From CALVZT01 sp964368755 (GTDB lineage: Bacteria; Bacillota; Clostridia; Christensenellales; UBA1242), in the NCBI GenBank assembly GCA_964368755.1, contig CAYJCR010000001.1, positions 124,001 to 188,000 of the forward strand: a stretch of 64,000 bases of DNA, in the 5' to 3' direction. The position numbers were made by a program, and so were the translations under genes. Positions within the stretch are counted from its first letter, which is position 1; every line of letters starts with the position of its first letter. This document shows, piece after piece, positions 16,708 through 28,500 of this stretch. The notes below the pieces were generated by a model. The model was not told the DNA's origin. It searched no databases and saw nothing but the letters and a program-made list of their open reading frames with translations.

Positions 16708-17721
16708 ATGCTAGAGATTTCACACTTGACAAAAAGATATAAGAACTCGAAGTTTTATTCAGTCAAAGACTTGTCCATTACACTCAAAGATGGAGAAATC
16801 TTTGGTTTTTTGGGTAAGAACGGTGCTGGTAAATCTACTACTATCAAATGTATAACTGGGATTTTGCCATATGACGAAGGCACGATTAAGATATGTGGCT
16901 TTGATATCGCAAAGAATCCTATTGAAGCCAAACTCAATATCGGATACGTACCTGATAACCACGCTGTATATGAGAACCTCACAGGCAAAGAGTATGTCAA
17001 CTATATGGGCAATATATACAGGGTGCCAAAAGAAGTGATCAAAGAGCGAATGGAGAAGTTTGCTAAGTTGTTCAGTATGGAGCATGCCATTGACAACCAG
17101 ATAAGATCATACTCTCATGGTATGAAACAGAAGATATGTATCATAGCTGCACTTATCCACAATCCTAAGTTCTGGGTACTTGACGAACCTCTTATGGGTC
17201 TAGATCCACAATCGACATATGAGATCAAGCAGTATATGAAAGAGCATAAGAAGCTCGGCAATACAGTATTCTTTTCCTCACACAATATCGACATGGTAGA
17301 GAAGTTGTGTGATAGGGTCGCCATCATCAATCGTGGTCAATTGATGGAGATTATAGATGTTAAAAAGTTCCTCAAAGAAAGTCCTGTACCATTGGAAGAT
17401 TATTTCCTCAATATGACAAGAGAGAGCAAAGCTAAGGTTATAACAGTTGAAGACAACAAGGTCAAAGGCGAGAATAAACTTGTCGTGCTATGGAACAAGA
17501 TTTTTAAGAAAAAGACTTCGGTCAAAGATACTAAAAAAGTAGAAAAAGTTGAAGAGCCAAAGGTTGAAGAGCTTGCCAAGACAGAACAACCAAAGGAAGC
17601 AAAAGCAACTTCTAAGAAAAAGAAGGTAGATAGTCAACCTTCACAGCCGGTGGAGGCTACAGATACTCCAAGTCCAGTCAAAAAGACTACCAAGAAGACA
17701 AAAACAACAAAGGATAATTAA
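16708..17721 (+). CDS. ABC transporter ATP-binding protein with lysine-rich tail
   Basis: 337 aa. Residues 1-~225 are a complete ABC ATPase: Walker A GKNGAGKSTT, signature SYSHGMKQK, Walker B FWVLDEP, D-loop and switch histidine in FFSSHNID. It most resembles the ATPases of ABC-2 type exporters (EcsA-like). From about residue 265 to the end there is a Lys/Pro/Ala/Thr-rich low-complexity tail (KKKVDSQPSQPVEATDTPSP and similar), not part of the family and probably disordered. It begins a four-gene operon: the permease start overlaps its stop by one base, and two giant exported proteins follow. The obvious inference is that the transporter serves those proteins or the envelope they sit in; the substrate is unknown. 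Confidence 0.9.
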   Translation: MLEISHLTKRYKNSKFYSVKDLSITLKDGEIFGFLGKNGAGKSTTIKCITGILPYDEGTIKICGFDIAKNPIEAKLNIGYVPDNHAVYENLTGKEYVNYMGNIYRVPKEVIKERMEKFAKLFSMEHAIDNQIRSYSHGMKQKICIIAALIHNPKFWVLDEPLMGLDPQSTYEIKQYMKEHKKLGNTVFFSSHNIDMVEKLCDRVAIINRGQLMEIIDVKKFLKESPVPLEDYFLNMTRESKAKVITVEDNKVKGENKLVVLWNKIFKKKTSVKDTKKVEKVEEPKVEELAKTEQPKEAKATSKKKKVDSQPSQPVEATDTPSPVKKTTKKTKTTKDN

Positions 17722-19334
17722 TGACACAGTTTCTTACACTTCTCAAGATAGAGTTTATGAGCAAAGCCCAGCGTGTTAATCGTGGTACTAAGGTATTACC
17801 ACGAATTATCAGGTGGGTTGTTATTCTTGCTGGTATTGCTGCTATCGCAGGTGTAATATTATTCGCATTCAACAGTGTCATCAAGACTTGCCTATTGTCA
17901 GGACTTGAGCATGAGTTTTTGATATACTATTGTTTTATAATTCAACTTATACAACTATTATTCGGTATCAGTATTACAACGAAGACTTTATACTTTGGTC
18001 AAGACAAAGATATATTGAAACTTCCTGTTGATGGTAAGATGATCTATCTTGCCAAGATAACATACTTATTCATATGCGAATTAGCATTTTCTACAATACT
18101 TACTCTTCCTGTGTTTATACAGTTTGGTGTACTATCAGGGCAGAACATATTATTCTACTTTACATTATTACCTTGTACATTATACTTCCCAGTAGTACCT
18201 TTCCTTATAGGACTTGTGTTATCAGTACCTGCAATGTATGTTGTTGGATATCTCAAGAATAAGTTTACTGTTATGTTATTCATATATGTTGCGTTTGTCG
18301 CTGTTGGATTCTTCTTATACATATATGTGTTGAAGTTCATCATTGCATTGCTTCAATCAGGAGACTTACAATCGGTATTCTCCGAGAATGTTATAGTTAT
18401 GATTAAGAGTTTTTCTAACTACTTGTTTCCACAAGTACTGTACAAGAACTTACTTCTCAATTATCACTATATCAATAGCCTTATTATCAACTTCACAATG
18501 TGTGCTTTGCTTATACTTTGTATTTATTATTTCTCAAAGCGTTCTTATCTTAAGATACTTCTCGGCAATATTGAGGGCGAAAGTCATTCATTCACCAAGA
18601 AGACTCTTGTCAAAGAACGTTCGACATCGCGAGCACTATTCTTCAGAGAATTCCTCACGATATTTAGGTCAGTCAACTATTCTTTCCAATATTTGACTGT
18701 TGTTATCACCACACCACTCATGGTATACTTCTCTAATGCAATAGCATCTAACATAGGTGCATCTCAGTTGGGCGAGGGTATGCTACCTGGCATAAGCGTA
18801 CTTGTACTTATTATGTTCCTTAGTATGGGGTCATCATTCGCTGCTACTTCAGTAACTCGTGAGGGAGGCAACTTCTTCCACACCAAGATTATTCCTGTCA
18901 AGTATTCGACACAGATATTCGTTAAGTTCATCATGTATGTCATTGTCGCATTGCCATCGATCTTTATGAGTTGCATAGTTTTGGCAATATTCGGGTTCTT
19001 GAGTTACTTCGAAGGGACAATGATAGCAATAGCTGTTGGAATGGTCATTATTGGCAATATCGCCTCATCGATATCTCTGGATATCAAACGTCCACAGTTT
19101 ATGTACCTTGATGACAAAGAACTTACAGGCACCAATAATAATGTTAATACAAGCCTTAGCTTGGGATTCATTATAGCGGCACTTATGGGCATCGGCAGTA
19201 TTGTAGTATCTTTCTTAGTATCTATTCCAGCAATATATCTTGTATTGTTCGGATTCTCAGTTCCTTATATGGTCGTCGGAATATTCTCATTATTTTACAA
19301 ACTTAACAAACGCTACAGTAATATCGAAGCGTAA
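17721..19334 (+). CDS. ABC-2 type exporter permease
   Basis: 537 aa, polytopic, with roughly ten to twelve hydrophobic segments spread over the whole length (for example VVILAGIAAIAGVILFAF near the N-terminus and LGFIIAALMGIGSIVVSFLVS near the C-terminus) and a basic N-terminal cytoplasmic stretch. This is the layout of large clostridial ABC-2/EcsB-like permeases. A cytoplasmic loop around residues 295-315 is charged (KKTLVKERSTSR). It is translationally coupled to the ATPase through TAATG and is followed 23 bp later by the first giant surface protein, with an AACGGAGG site in the gap. Substrate unknown. Confidence 0.85.
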   Translation: MTQFLTLLKIEFMSKAQRVNRGTKVLPRIIRWVVILAGIAAIAGVILFAFNSVIKTCLLSGLEHEFLIYYCFIIQLIQLLFGISITTKTLYFGQDKDILKLPVDGKMIYLAKITYLFICELAFSTILTLPVFIQFGVLSGQNILFYFTLLPCTLYFPVVPFLIGLVLSVPAMYVVGYLKNKFTVMLFIYVAFVAVGFFLYIYVLKFIIALLQSGDLQSVFSENVIVMIKSFSNYLFPQVLYKNLLLNYHYINSLIINFTMCALLILCIYYFSKRSYLKILLGNIEGESHSFTKKTLVKERSTSRALFFREFLTIFRSVNYSFQYLTVVITTPLMVYFSNAIASNIGASQLGEGMLPGISVLVLIMFLSMGSSFAATSVTREGGNFFHTKIIPVKYSTQIFVKFIMYVIVALPSIFMSCIVLAIFGFLSYFEGTMIAIAVGMVIIGNIASSISLDIKRPQFMYLDDKELTGTNNNVNTSLSLGFIIAALMGIGSIVVSFLVSIPAIYLVLFGFSVPYMVVGIFSLFYKLNKRYSNIEA

Positions 19335-19357
19335 TAAAAAATCTAAACGGAGGAAAC

Positions 19358-22300
19358 ATGAAAAAACTTTTGATTTTCTTGATGGTAGCAGTACCACTTG
19401 TAATAATCATTATTGTTAACCTAACAGTCAATGCTGTTGTGGGTTATGTTTCTATTGCCGTAGATAATGTTACTCTTGATAAGTCTACAGTAGTTGCCAA
19501 TGTTGATGATAAGTTAACTCTTAATGCCACGATATATCCAGAATCAGCTTCCAACAAAGAGTTGATATGGAGAAGTGATAACGAAGATGTCGCAAAAGTT
19601 GACATCAATGGCAATGTGTCCTTTGTAGGTTTTGGTAAAGGCTATATAACAGCGACTTCGGTAGATGGAGCAAAGATGGCAAGTTGTTATTTCTATGTTA
19701 CAGATACCAAAGTCCATCAAGTAGTTGTTATGGCTCCAAAGGACGAAATACAGGTTGGCGATAATGTACAGCTCACAGCCACAGTATTGCCAGCAGAATC
19801 TATCAATAAGAATGTTACATATTACAGCTCAGACCCATCTATCGCAACGGTTGATACCAATGGTTTAGTTAAAGGTGTGAGCATAGGATATGTGTCTATA
19901 ATAGCAACAGCAGAGGACGGTGGATATAGCTCTTATGTTACAATCGCCGTTATCAATCCTGTTACCTCTATTGTTGTACCAAATGAGGAGATTATTACTT
20001 CTCAGAGTTACCAGACAATCAAGTATAATATCTTGCCTGCAGATGCTTCTAATAAGAATGTTACTTTCGAAGTAAGCAGCGATATTGCAACTGTTAACAA
20101 TGCGGGCGTTGTGTCATTCTCAGCACCAGGTAAAGTAACAGTAACAATTACAACCGTTGATGGTGGATTTGTTGCGAGATGTAGAGTTATATATACTGCA
20201 GGCTACGCAACTTCACTTGATTTTGAGACCAATTCAGTTATGGCTACGATTGGAGACTCTCCGGTATATCTCAATTACACAACAACACCACTTAGTGTAT
20301 ACGCTACAGAAGTGACTTTTGAAAGTGATGATGAAGATGTCGCATATGTCGACGAGAGTGGATATTTGCAATTCGTTAGTGGTGGAAGCACGCTTATTCG
20401 TGCAAGAATAGAGAAGAGCGAAGATGTCTTTATTGAGAAGACAATAAGTGTATATGTTCAGAGCCCAGCAGAGGGAATAGTTATTAGCGATAATATCTCA
20501 ATAGCCGAACATAGTTATCAGTTGCAACCTTTGTCATATCCAGATGATTCTACCAATACTGATTATTTCTATCATTCTTTGGATACTTCTAAGGCAACTG
20601 TCTCGGATACGGGACTTGTAGAGTTCGTTACCGATGATCCATGTGAAGTTGTCATAGATATATATGCCAATGTAGATAATGGTGATGTCAAAAAATCTGT
20701 TACCCTTAACTATACTGGTGGATATGCAATCGACTTTGAATTAGAAAACGATGTAATAAACTTGGAATATGGCGAACTTGGTAGTATTGTTACAAGTATC
20801 ACTCCAAGTGGGGCTAATAATAGCAGGTTACAATACAGGATTATAAATCAAACTCAGAATAATGGTGGAACGAATGTTGTTAACGTATTATCAGATGGTT
20901 CTATTGTTACTCTTGGCGGTGGTAGTGCAGAGATTGAAGTGTCGATGACAACCTCAACTTCTGATATTGTCAAAAAGCGTTGCATAGTTAATGTAACGAG
21001 ATTGGTTGAAGATATCGACATACTCTTGGATTTGGATTATGTCAATGGTGAATATGTTACAGCATTGCAGACAGTTTCTTTCTCTTGCAATGTAAGCGCT
21101 GTTGATAGCTCTAACAAAGATATCGTATGGTCGCTAAGTGATAAATCATTGCCTCCACCTTCTGAGGGAAGCTTTATGTTCAACTATATTGGTGTTGTTA
21201 CTCTTATAGCAACATCGGTTGATGGTAATTGTTCGTCATCTGTGGATATCCGTTATACTGGAGCCAATCCTACAAATGCAACTATTACTCAAATACCTGC
21301 CAATATGAATGTTGGAGATGCTTTGGATATTGAAGTCCTTACATTATCTCCAAGCAATGCTGTATACAAAAATCTTAGATATGCAATATCCAATGAGAGT
21401 ACTTTGGACCCAAGTGGAGACGTTATTCAGATAACTGGTAATACACTTACAGCTCTCAACGGTGGCAAAGCAAAACTAACCGTGTATGTTGCAAGTAGTG
21501 TTCAACTAGTATATGAGATCAATGTTATTAGACAGGCTCAATCTATTGAGATCACTCCAAGCAATATTACTACAACAAAGAACACAATAACTTTCTCAGC
21601 GAATGTGTTACCATATGATACAACCAACAAAAATATTATATATACAGTAGATGATCAATCAATAGCTACTATTGAAGGCAATGTACTTTCTTTCAAAAAG
21701 AATGGAATTGTTACAATCACTGCTACAAGTGAGAGCAATACAGCAGTAGAACAAGTATTCACGATAGAAAAAGTTGACAAAGATACAGGATCTGTAGAAC
21801 CTGATAATGGCACACTTACCATGTCAATAGGCGACTCCAATGCAATGGATTTGTCTAGTCTTGAGGGACAATATGAGTCAGTACAGAGTTCAATATTGTC
21901 ACAGACTCCGATAATTGCAGGAGAGACAGTTGTCTCAATTGGCGAAGATGATGTTGTCGTAGCAGTTGGTTTGGGTAGTGCTGAGATAGAATATATATTA
22001 TTGGATACATATGGAAGTGTATTCAAGTACTATAAGATTGTTGTTAATGTCATTCAACTTGCAGAGAGTATAGGCCTTGATACCGATATGGATATCATAA
22101 GTAGCGAATATGTAACTGCAATTAGCGAAGTTGACTTAGCATTCAATGTAAGTCCTGCGTCGACTACTGATAAGAGAGTAGAGTACGTGATTATCAATTC
22201 ATATGCCAACCACGGTGTAGCAAGTGATAGCATAGCATACATAATGGACAACAAACTTATGTTCACATCTTCTGGTATCGCTGTTATTAAAGCAACATCT

Positions 22301-25300
22301 GTTGATGGCAATGCGACGGCTACTTTCCGTATCAAGTATACTGGTGGAGATGCTGTTGGAGCTACTATTAATGTTGGCTCTAGGTTAGAGATGAATCAAG
22401 GTGATGAGATAACTATTGCTGTTACAGAATGGCTACCAAAAGACACTATCAATACTCGTGTTAATATCTCTATCACATCTAATGCGTTGAGATCAATAAG
22501 TGTTAGTGGTACAACTATCAAGGCACTTGCTGGTGGCGAGAGTAAGATAACAGTATATCTTTCTAACAATATAACCAAAGAGATAACCATAGTTGTTGTC
22601 AAGAAAGTTGCCCAGATACTTTTGGATAGTTCTGCAGTTATGGTAAGCGATAGCCAATACACAATCAATCCTGTTGTATATCCTACAGATGCTTCACACA
22701 AAGATTTGCTATATGCAGTAGATGATAATTCTGTTGCAACACTTACTGGTAAGACACTTACATTTAACAAAGCAGGTACTGTAGTAGTAAGTATGTATGC
22801 AACAGATAATAGTGGAGTAAGTGCTAGTATCCAAGTAACGTCAACAATGGGCTTTATTGGAAGAATAGAACTTAATACTTATTCGAAAGCTATTGCTAAG
22901 AATGCTTACTTTAACTTATTTGTTAATAGATATTATCCAACTGATGCAGAGAATCACGATATAACATTTGAGATAATTTCTCAAGTGACAAATGATGGAT
23001 CTGACAACGATGTTATAAGCCTTGGTGCCGATGGAATTGTAACTGGATTGTATGGTGGCACGGCAGTCATTAGAGCATATACATATGATTATAATCACAA
23101 CATGATATCTTCTGAGTGTAGTGTAAGTGTTGTAAGTAATGTTAATGCTCTAGCAATAGATTTCTCAGTCAATGAGGTCTATCAGAACTCAATCACTACT
23201 TCTAAGTCAACTATTGCGTTCATTGAGACATTGTCTCCAGTTGATGCTTCTAACAAAAATGTAGAATATATCATTTCTGATAACTCTGTTGCAACAATAT
23301 CGAATGGAATAATCTACTTCCTCAAAGAAGGAAAGGTTACAATTAAGTTCGTTGCACAAGACAATACAAATGGTGAAAAATATGTCATTCAGAGTTTCTA
23401 TTATACAGAAGGCAAGATAGTTGATATTAAGATAAAAGATTCTTCATTTATGACCGATAATGTTATAAGACTCAATGTTGGAGAAAACTTTATCTTCGAA
23501 GTAGCTCGTTTGGTGCCAGCTGATATCGGAAATATATCTTTTATTATGATGAACAAAGCAGAGACGAGAATTGATCTTGCTAAGCAAGTTATAACTTTTG
23601 AGAATAACAGAATCACTGCATTGCATGGTGGAGAAGCAACTTTCAATATATATGCATTATCACAGTTTGTCGGTAGTTACAAAGTTATTGTGACTAGGAG
23701 CTGTGAAGATATAGAGATTGGATCGGTTAGACAATACACCGGTATCCCATCATATTCTGTATTTGCCAAGGCATTGCCTAGTGATTGTTCTAACAAATCA
23801 TTGCGTTATGCTATTACCAACAATGCAAGTGCTGCGACAATTGATCCAGTAACTGGTGTTGTAACGTTCTCGCGTATGGCAACAATAGAGATCACTATAT
23901 CATCTATTGCCAACCCAAGCATAAAGAAAACTATCAACCTAGAATACACTAAGAAGGTTCAAAGTATTGCCTTCACACAGACAACTTCAACGCTTTATGT
24001 TAATGGCACTGGTGTAGACTTGAGCGTAATATCTACTCCATACGATGCAGAAGCATTTAATGTAAAATACATTTCTAGTAATGCTAGTATTGCAACTGTT
24101 TCATCTAAAGGTAAAGTTATTGGTGTTAACCCTGGCGAAGCCGTAATAGTTGCATATGTTGATGGTCGTCCTGATATTACAGCAACAAAAACTTTCAAAG
24201 TAATAGAAGTGTTGGTAGATATCGAGCTTGACCTTGATGAAAGTGGCGACAAACTTGGTATCGGTGGATACAGAGTATTTGCTAACAACTTCTATGACGA
24301 GAATCTTGGCGTTATCAATACATATCAGATGACAATCAAATCAATTATGTCTGCTAGTGGAAATGTAGGAAGTATTGATTTGGTATGGAAGAGTTCTGAC
24401 GAAGCACTTGCTACTGTTGATAACAAAGGATTGGTAACATTTTTAGCTCCTGGCGAGGTGACAATATCTGTTGAACCAGCGACACAATATTTACCATCCA
24501 ATCCATTGAGAGATAGATATACTTTCAATGTTGTTGATGGTATCAATATATACAAATTGGCAGAGTTTAACAATTCTGCACAAGGCGATCAAGCAATAGT
24601 CCTTCAAGCAGATATAGTCTCATCTGAAGGAGAGGCGGGAGCGATATCTTCTGCTAAGGTCAAAAAAGCACTATATGGTAACGGACATTTGATCGATTTT
24701 ACAAATTGTTCAGACTACCTAAGAGTATCAATCGAGGCGTCGGATACCGTTGTAGATAACGTAACATTAAGAGGTGTATCTTTCGGAGAAAATGCGGCAC
24801 TCTCAACACTAGAAGACAAAGCCAAAGTTATTGCAACAAATTCTGGATTAAATTTGACTAATGTCAGAATTAACAATTGTATTATAGAGAATGCGATGAT
24901 ACTATGTGAGGTATATAACGCACAAGTAGTTATATCTGGATGTATTATAAGGAACTCGTTCTCTGGAGGACTTATATTGACTAGAACTCAGAATAGTACA
25001 AACCCTCCTAATGTTACTGTTAAGGATTGTGTCTTTGCTAGATCATTGTTCAGTTCGATCCTCTTCAATCCTGATCAGTCGACCTTCCACAGTGGATATG
25101 AGAGCAGACTTACAGTTGAAGGTAAGTTATATATTTATAACTGGTTGCGTCTAGAAGAGATAAAAGGTAACTGTATAGATCAGTATGTTCCTAATGCAAC
25201 TGCTCAAGTAACAGATCAATTGAAGAAGTATCAACAATATGCTTACAACTACAATGGTCAAGATTATTATATGCTAGGCATATTACAGCTTTACGCAGGA

Positions 25301-25537
25301 TGTGAAGGCGTAAAAGAGTTTAAGAGTAACGGTATTGTTGATTTGTCGAAATTGGATTCTTCATGTCAATACACTTATGCTCAATTCAATGGTACGGTTA
25401 AGGCATATGGTGTACCGGTAACATATTCGCTAGATTTGCACTCACTCAAAGGTAATTCGACATTTATTACCCCTGGGTCAACATATGACTCGTCGATATA
25501 CACTATAATCAAACAATCAATAGCCAAGAATGGCTAA
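19358..25537 (+). CDS. Giant exported protein: ~19 BIG2 domains plus C-terminal beta-helix
   Basis: 2059 aa. A hydrophobic N-terminal segment (residues ~4-32) acts as signal or anchor. From ~35 to ~1700 comes a string of about 19 bacterial Ig-like (BIG2) domains of 80-100 residues, each with the pattern P-x-A/S-x-N-K-x-(V/L/I), then S-x-x-x-V/I-A-T-V and a GxxTI strand; several have drifted (e.g. DSTNTDYFY, ADIGNISFI). From about 1725 to ~1900 the sequence changes to short NCxI/GCxI repeats (NNCIIENAMI, SGCIIRNSF, KDCVFARS), characteristic of a right-handed parallel beta-helix. No LPXTG or C-terminal helix is seen. Such stalks commonly display adhesins or carbohydrate-binding tips; here the beta-helix would be the distal functional part. 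Adjacent to the second giant and the ABC pair. Confidence 0.88.
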   Translation: MKKLLIFLMVAVPLVIIIIVNLTVNAVVGYVSIAVDNVTLDKSTVVANVDDKLTLNATIYPESASNKELIWRSDNEDVAKVDINGNVSFVGFGKGYITATSVDGAKMASCYFYVTDTKVHQVVVMAPKDEIQVGDNVQLTATVLPAESINKNVTYYSSDPSIATVDTNGLVKGVSIGYVSIIATAEDGGYSSYVTIAVINPVTSIVVPNEEIITSQSYQTIKYNILPADASNKNVTFEVSSDIATVNNAGVVSFSAPGKVTVTITTVDGGFVARCRVIYTAGYATSLDFETNSVMATIGDSPVYLNYTTTPLSVYATEVTFESDDEDVAYVDESGYLQFVSGGSTLIRARIEKSEDVFIEKTISVYVQSPAEGIVISDNISIAEHSYQLQPLSYPDDSTNTDYFYHSLDTSKATVSDTGLVEFVTDDPCEVVIDIYANVDNGDVKKSVTLNYTGGYAIDFELENDVINLEYGELGSIVTSITPSGANNSRLQYRIINQTQNNGGTNVVNVLSDGSIVTLGGGSAEIEVSMTTSTSDIVKKRCIVNVTRLVEDIDILLDLDYVNGEYVTALQTVSFSCNVSAVDSSNKDIVWSLSDKSLPPPSEGSFMFNYIGVVTLIATSVDGNCSSSVDIRYTGANPTNATITQIPANMNVGDALDIEVLTLSPSNAVYKNLRYAISNESTLDPSGDVIQITGNTLTALNGGKAKLTVYVASSVQLVYEINVIRQAQSIEITPSNITTTKNTITFSANVLPYDTTNKNIIYTVDDQSIATIEGNVLSFKKNGIVTITATSESNTAVEQVFTIEKVDKDTGSVEPDNGTLTMSIGDSNAMDLSSLEGQYESVQSSILSQTPIIAGETVVSIGEDDVVVAVGLGSAEIEYILLDTYGSVFKYYKIVVNVIQLAESIGLDTDMDIISSEYVTAISEVDLAFNVSPASTTDKRVEYVIINSYANHGVASDSIAYIMDNKLMFTSSGIAVIKATSVDGNATATFRIKYTGGDAVGATINVGSRLEMNQGDEITIAVTEWLPKDTINTRVNISITSNALRSISVSGTTIKALAGGESKITVYLSNNITKEITIVVVKKVAQILLDSSAVMVSDSQYTINPVVYPTDASHKDLLYAVDDNSVATLTGKTLTFNKAGTVVVSMYATDNSGVSASIQVTSTMGFIGRIELNTYSKAIAKNAYFNLFVNRYYPTDAENHDITFEIISQVTNDGSDNDVISLGADGIVTGLYGGTAVIRAYTYDYNHNMISSECSVSVVSNVNALAIDFSVNEVYQNSITTSKSTIAFIETLSPVDASNKNVEYIISDNSVATISNGIIYFLKEGKVTIKFVAQDNTNGEKYVIQSFYYTEGKIVDIKIKDSSFMTDNVIRLNVGENFIFEVARLVPADIGNISFIMMNKAETRIDLAKQVITFENNRITALHGGEATFNIYALSQFVGSYKVIVTRSCEDIEIGSVRQYTGIPSYSVFAKALPSDCSNKSLRYAITNNASAATIDPVTGVVTFSRMATIEITISSIANPSIKKTINLEYTKKVQSIAFTQTTSTLYVNGTGVDLSVISTPYDAEAFNVKYISSNASIATVSSKGKVIGVNPGEAVIVAYVDGRPDITATKTFKVIEVLVDIELDLDESGDKLGIGGYRVFANNFYDENLGVINTYQMTIKSIMSASGNVGSIDLVWKSSDEALATVDNKGLVTFLAPGEVTISVEPATQYLPSNPLRDRYTFNVVDGINIYKLAEFNNSAQGDQAIVLQADIVSSEGEAGAISSAKVKKALYGNGHLIDFTNCSDYLRVSIEASDTVVDNVTLRGVSFGENAALSTLEDKAKVIATNSGLNLTNVRINNCIIENAMILCEVYNAQVVISGCIIRNSFSGGLILTRTQNSTNPPNVTVKDCVFARSLFSSILFNPDQSTFHSGYESRLTVEGKLYIYNWLRLEEIKGNCIDQYVPNATAQVTDQLKKYQQYAYNYNGQDYYMLGILQLYAGCEGVKEFKSNGIVDLSKLDSSCQYTYAQFNGTVKAYGVPVTYSLDLHSLKGNSTFITPGSTYDSSIYTIIKQSIAKNG

Positions 25538-25558
25538 CAAGGAGAACAAAAACATATT

Positions 25559-28500
25559 ATGAGAAAGTATAGAAGTATCTTCTTAATATTCTCGATAATG
25601 CTAATGGTCATTAGCATAGGTTTTTGTGCGCTTCCAAACTCAACTGAAGATGCAGCTTATGCAGACATAACAGGAGTATCAGGTAATAATTTTGTCCTTA
25701 CGGGCTATAACGGTTATCAACCGGATCATTACTTCTATGATATTGCAAACAATTCCACATTGAATGCAGTAGATGTGACTACATGTATTAAGAACTATAT
25801 GAATGCTAGCGGAGAAGAATGCAACAAGTTTTATGTTATAACTGCAAATAATAATACATCTTTTACTAACAAAAAGAGCTATGGAACAGCTTATTATTAT
25901 CCAACAACTGATATGAGCGAATTTGTTGACAAAGAAGTTCTTTATGCAAGAGTATCAGCAGGTGTATTGTCATTCAATGATAAGGGCAAATCAAAAGTTA
26001 AACTAACGATAAGTCATAATGGACAAACTTACTCTGTTACATCTTCAAAAGTGTCTGATAATAACGAGTCTGTATATTCACCTGAATATATTTATACAGA
26101 TTTTGTTAAGATAACCGATATCACCCAACCTATCGTATTTACTTTTGAAGGATTGGATTCTGGCAGTATGTTTAGTTCCTCGAAGTTCACTATATTTGAG
26201 CCAACAATAAGTCTCAAGACTTGTATAGATGAAGTAACTATAGAGAATGAAGGGAAGACTGTAACGGTATTCCCAGGTCAAATAGTTGAGTTGGGTGCTG
26301 TCAATGATATAACAACAACAACTGGGACAAATAATTTTGCTAAATACTGCCGTAATATCCATAGAATAAGTTATGTTATTGCTGAAGGCAAAGAATATGC
26401 TTCGATAATTGGCAAGTATTTGTATGTCAAATCCAATATCCCAAATAATGCAACTATTAAGGTAGCAGCAAAGTGTAGAAATGACTCCTTGTCATCAAAC
26501 TATATATATAGTGAGATAGCTACATATTCAGTCAATGCAGAAACATTAAAAGTAAATATTCTAACAGATTTTGATAATCCAGGAACGGTCACTGGTGGAG
26601 GTAATTACTATACTGGACAAACAGTTTCCTTAATTGCTGAAGCTGCTAGTGGATATACCTTTGTTGGTTGGAAAAAAGGCTCAGAGTTGCTATCTTCATC
26701 CAAGAATTATACATTTACAGTTACAGAGCCTGTTGAAATAAAAGCTTGGTTTATCAAAACAGTAATTATAACAGGAATATCCGTAACCGATAAGGTGTAT
26801 GATGGGACGAACAATGTTGAAGGCTTAGAGTTTGTATTTGATGGCAAAAGAGAAGGACATGAGCTTACTCTTGATAATATTGAAGTAAAATATTCTAACA
26901 TAAACGTTGGAGATAGCATTGTCTTAGAGACATCTGGTGTTCCTACTTTGGGTGGAAGGAACGCAGATATTTATCGTGTAAATCAGTACAGCATTCCTAC
27001 AAGTTTTGGTAAAATATTACCTAGACAGATAAACGTTACATCAATTGCAAGTAGCAAAGTATATGGTGATAGTCAAGAAGAATTGCCATTTGAGATAACT
27101 CCTGTCGAAGGTAATGCAGAAAGTGGACTTGTCGAAGGCGAGTCTTTGAGTGGAACATTGGGAAGAGATCTTGGAGAAAATGTTGGTAATTATAATACAA
27201 ATACCGGCACTCTTACCCAGAATAACACAAATTATGAATTGCTATTTACCTCTTCAGTATTCGTCATTAATAGAAGAAATGTAACAATATCAAGTATTGT
27301 AGCTCAAGACAAAGTTTATGACGCTACTAGCAATGTTCAGATCAGTATTATTCTTAACAATACAATTGCTGGAGATGATATACAGTGTGTAGCGAACGGA
27401 CAATTCAATGATGTTAATGTTGGATATAATATTGTAGTTCCAATTTCATCAAAAGAATTGGTTGGTAGTGCAAAAGACAACTATACATTGGTAAGCGATA
27501 TTGTAGAAATAACAGGCAACATTCTTCCAAAAGTTATCAAAGTTGTTGCTGAGAATAAGACAGTCACATATGGAGAACGCGTACCACTATCGTATCTTAT
27601 TGAAGGTATTGTTGAAGGCGAATCTCTTAATGGAGAACTTACAAGAGAAGACAATGATAATGTTGGTAGTTATGCAATAACAATGGGCTCATTGAGCAAT
27701 CCAAATTATACATTGGATTTCACTGCAGGTTCATATGTTGTTAATAAAAAGCCAATAACAGTCGTTGCTGATAGTATTACAAAATCATACGGAGATGCAG
27801 ATCCAACACTTACATATCAAGTAACAGGACTTGTTAATGAAGACGTCTTGAGTGGTGTATTATATAGAACTGTTGGGGAGACTTGTGGAGATTATCCTAT
27901 ATCAATAGGTACTATTCACAATGACAACTATGACATCGCATATACACCTAGCATATTGTCTATTACGAAGAGAGAAGTAGAATTAGATATATACATGGTG
28001 GACAAAATATATGATGGTAATGCTGTTGCTACATTTACGTATGAGTTTGTTAACCTTGCTTCTGGAGATGCCCTTACATTCGAAGCTCAGATGTATTTTG
28101 TTGATGAAAATATGCAGATGAATGCAAATGCAGGCGTCAATAAGAAAATACTTGTTACATCTTCAAAGATAAGTGGAGAGATGTTGTCTAATTATTCTGT
28201 TACTGGAAGGATAACCAACCTTACTGCGACTATTAGTCGTAGAGCAGTATATATAGATATAGACAAATACAGCAAGATATATGGCGATGAAGATCCAATT
28301 ATTGGATATGAACACAGTAATATAATCGAAGGAGACGCTCTTGTAGGCACTCCTAAACGTAATGTTGGAGAGAACTGTGGTGAGTATTCAATATACTTGA
28401 ATGATTTGAACAACGAAAACAATCCTAACTACAATATTGTTTATAAGACAGAAGGTAGTCTTACAATAGTCCAAAGACAAATAACTATCAAAGTTGACAA

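Noticed and set aside
21655..22770. Reverse-strand ORFs inside the BIG2 protein gene
   Set aside because: Low-complexity Ser/Thr/Ile shadows of repeats on the plus strand; no start signals or domains.
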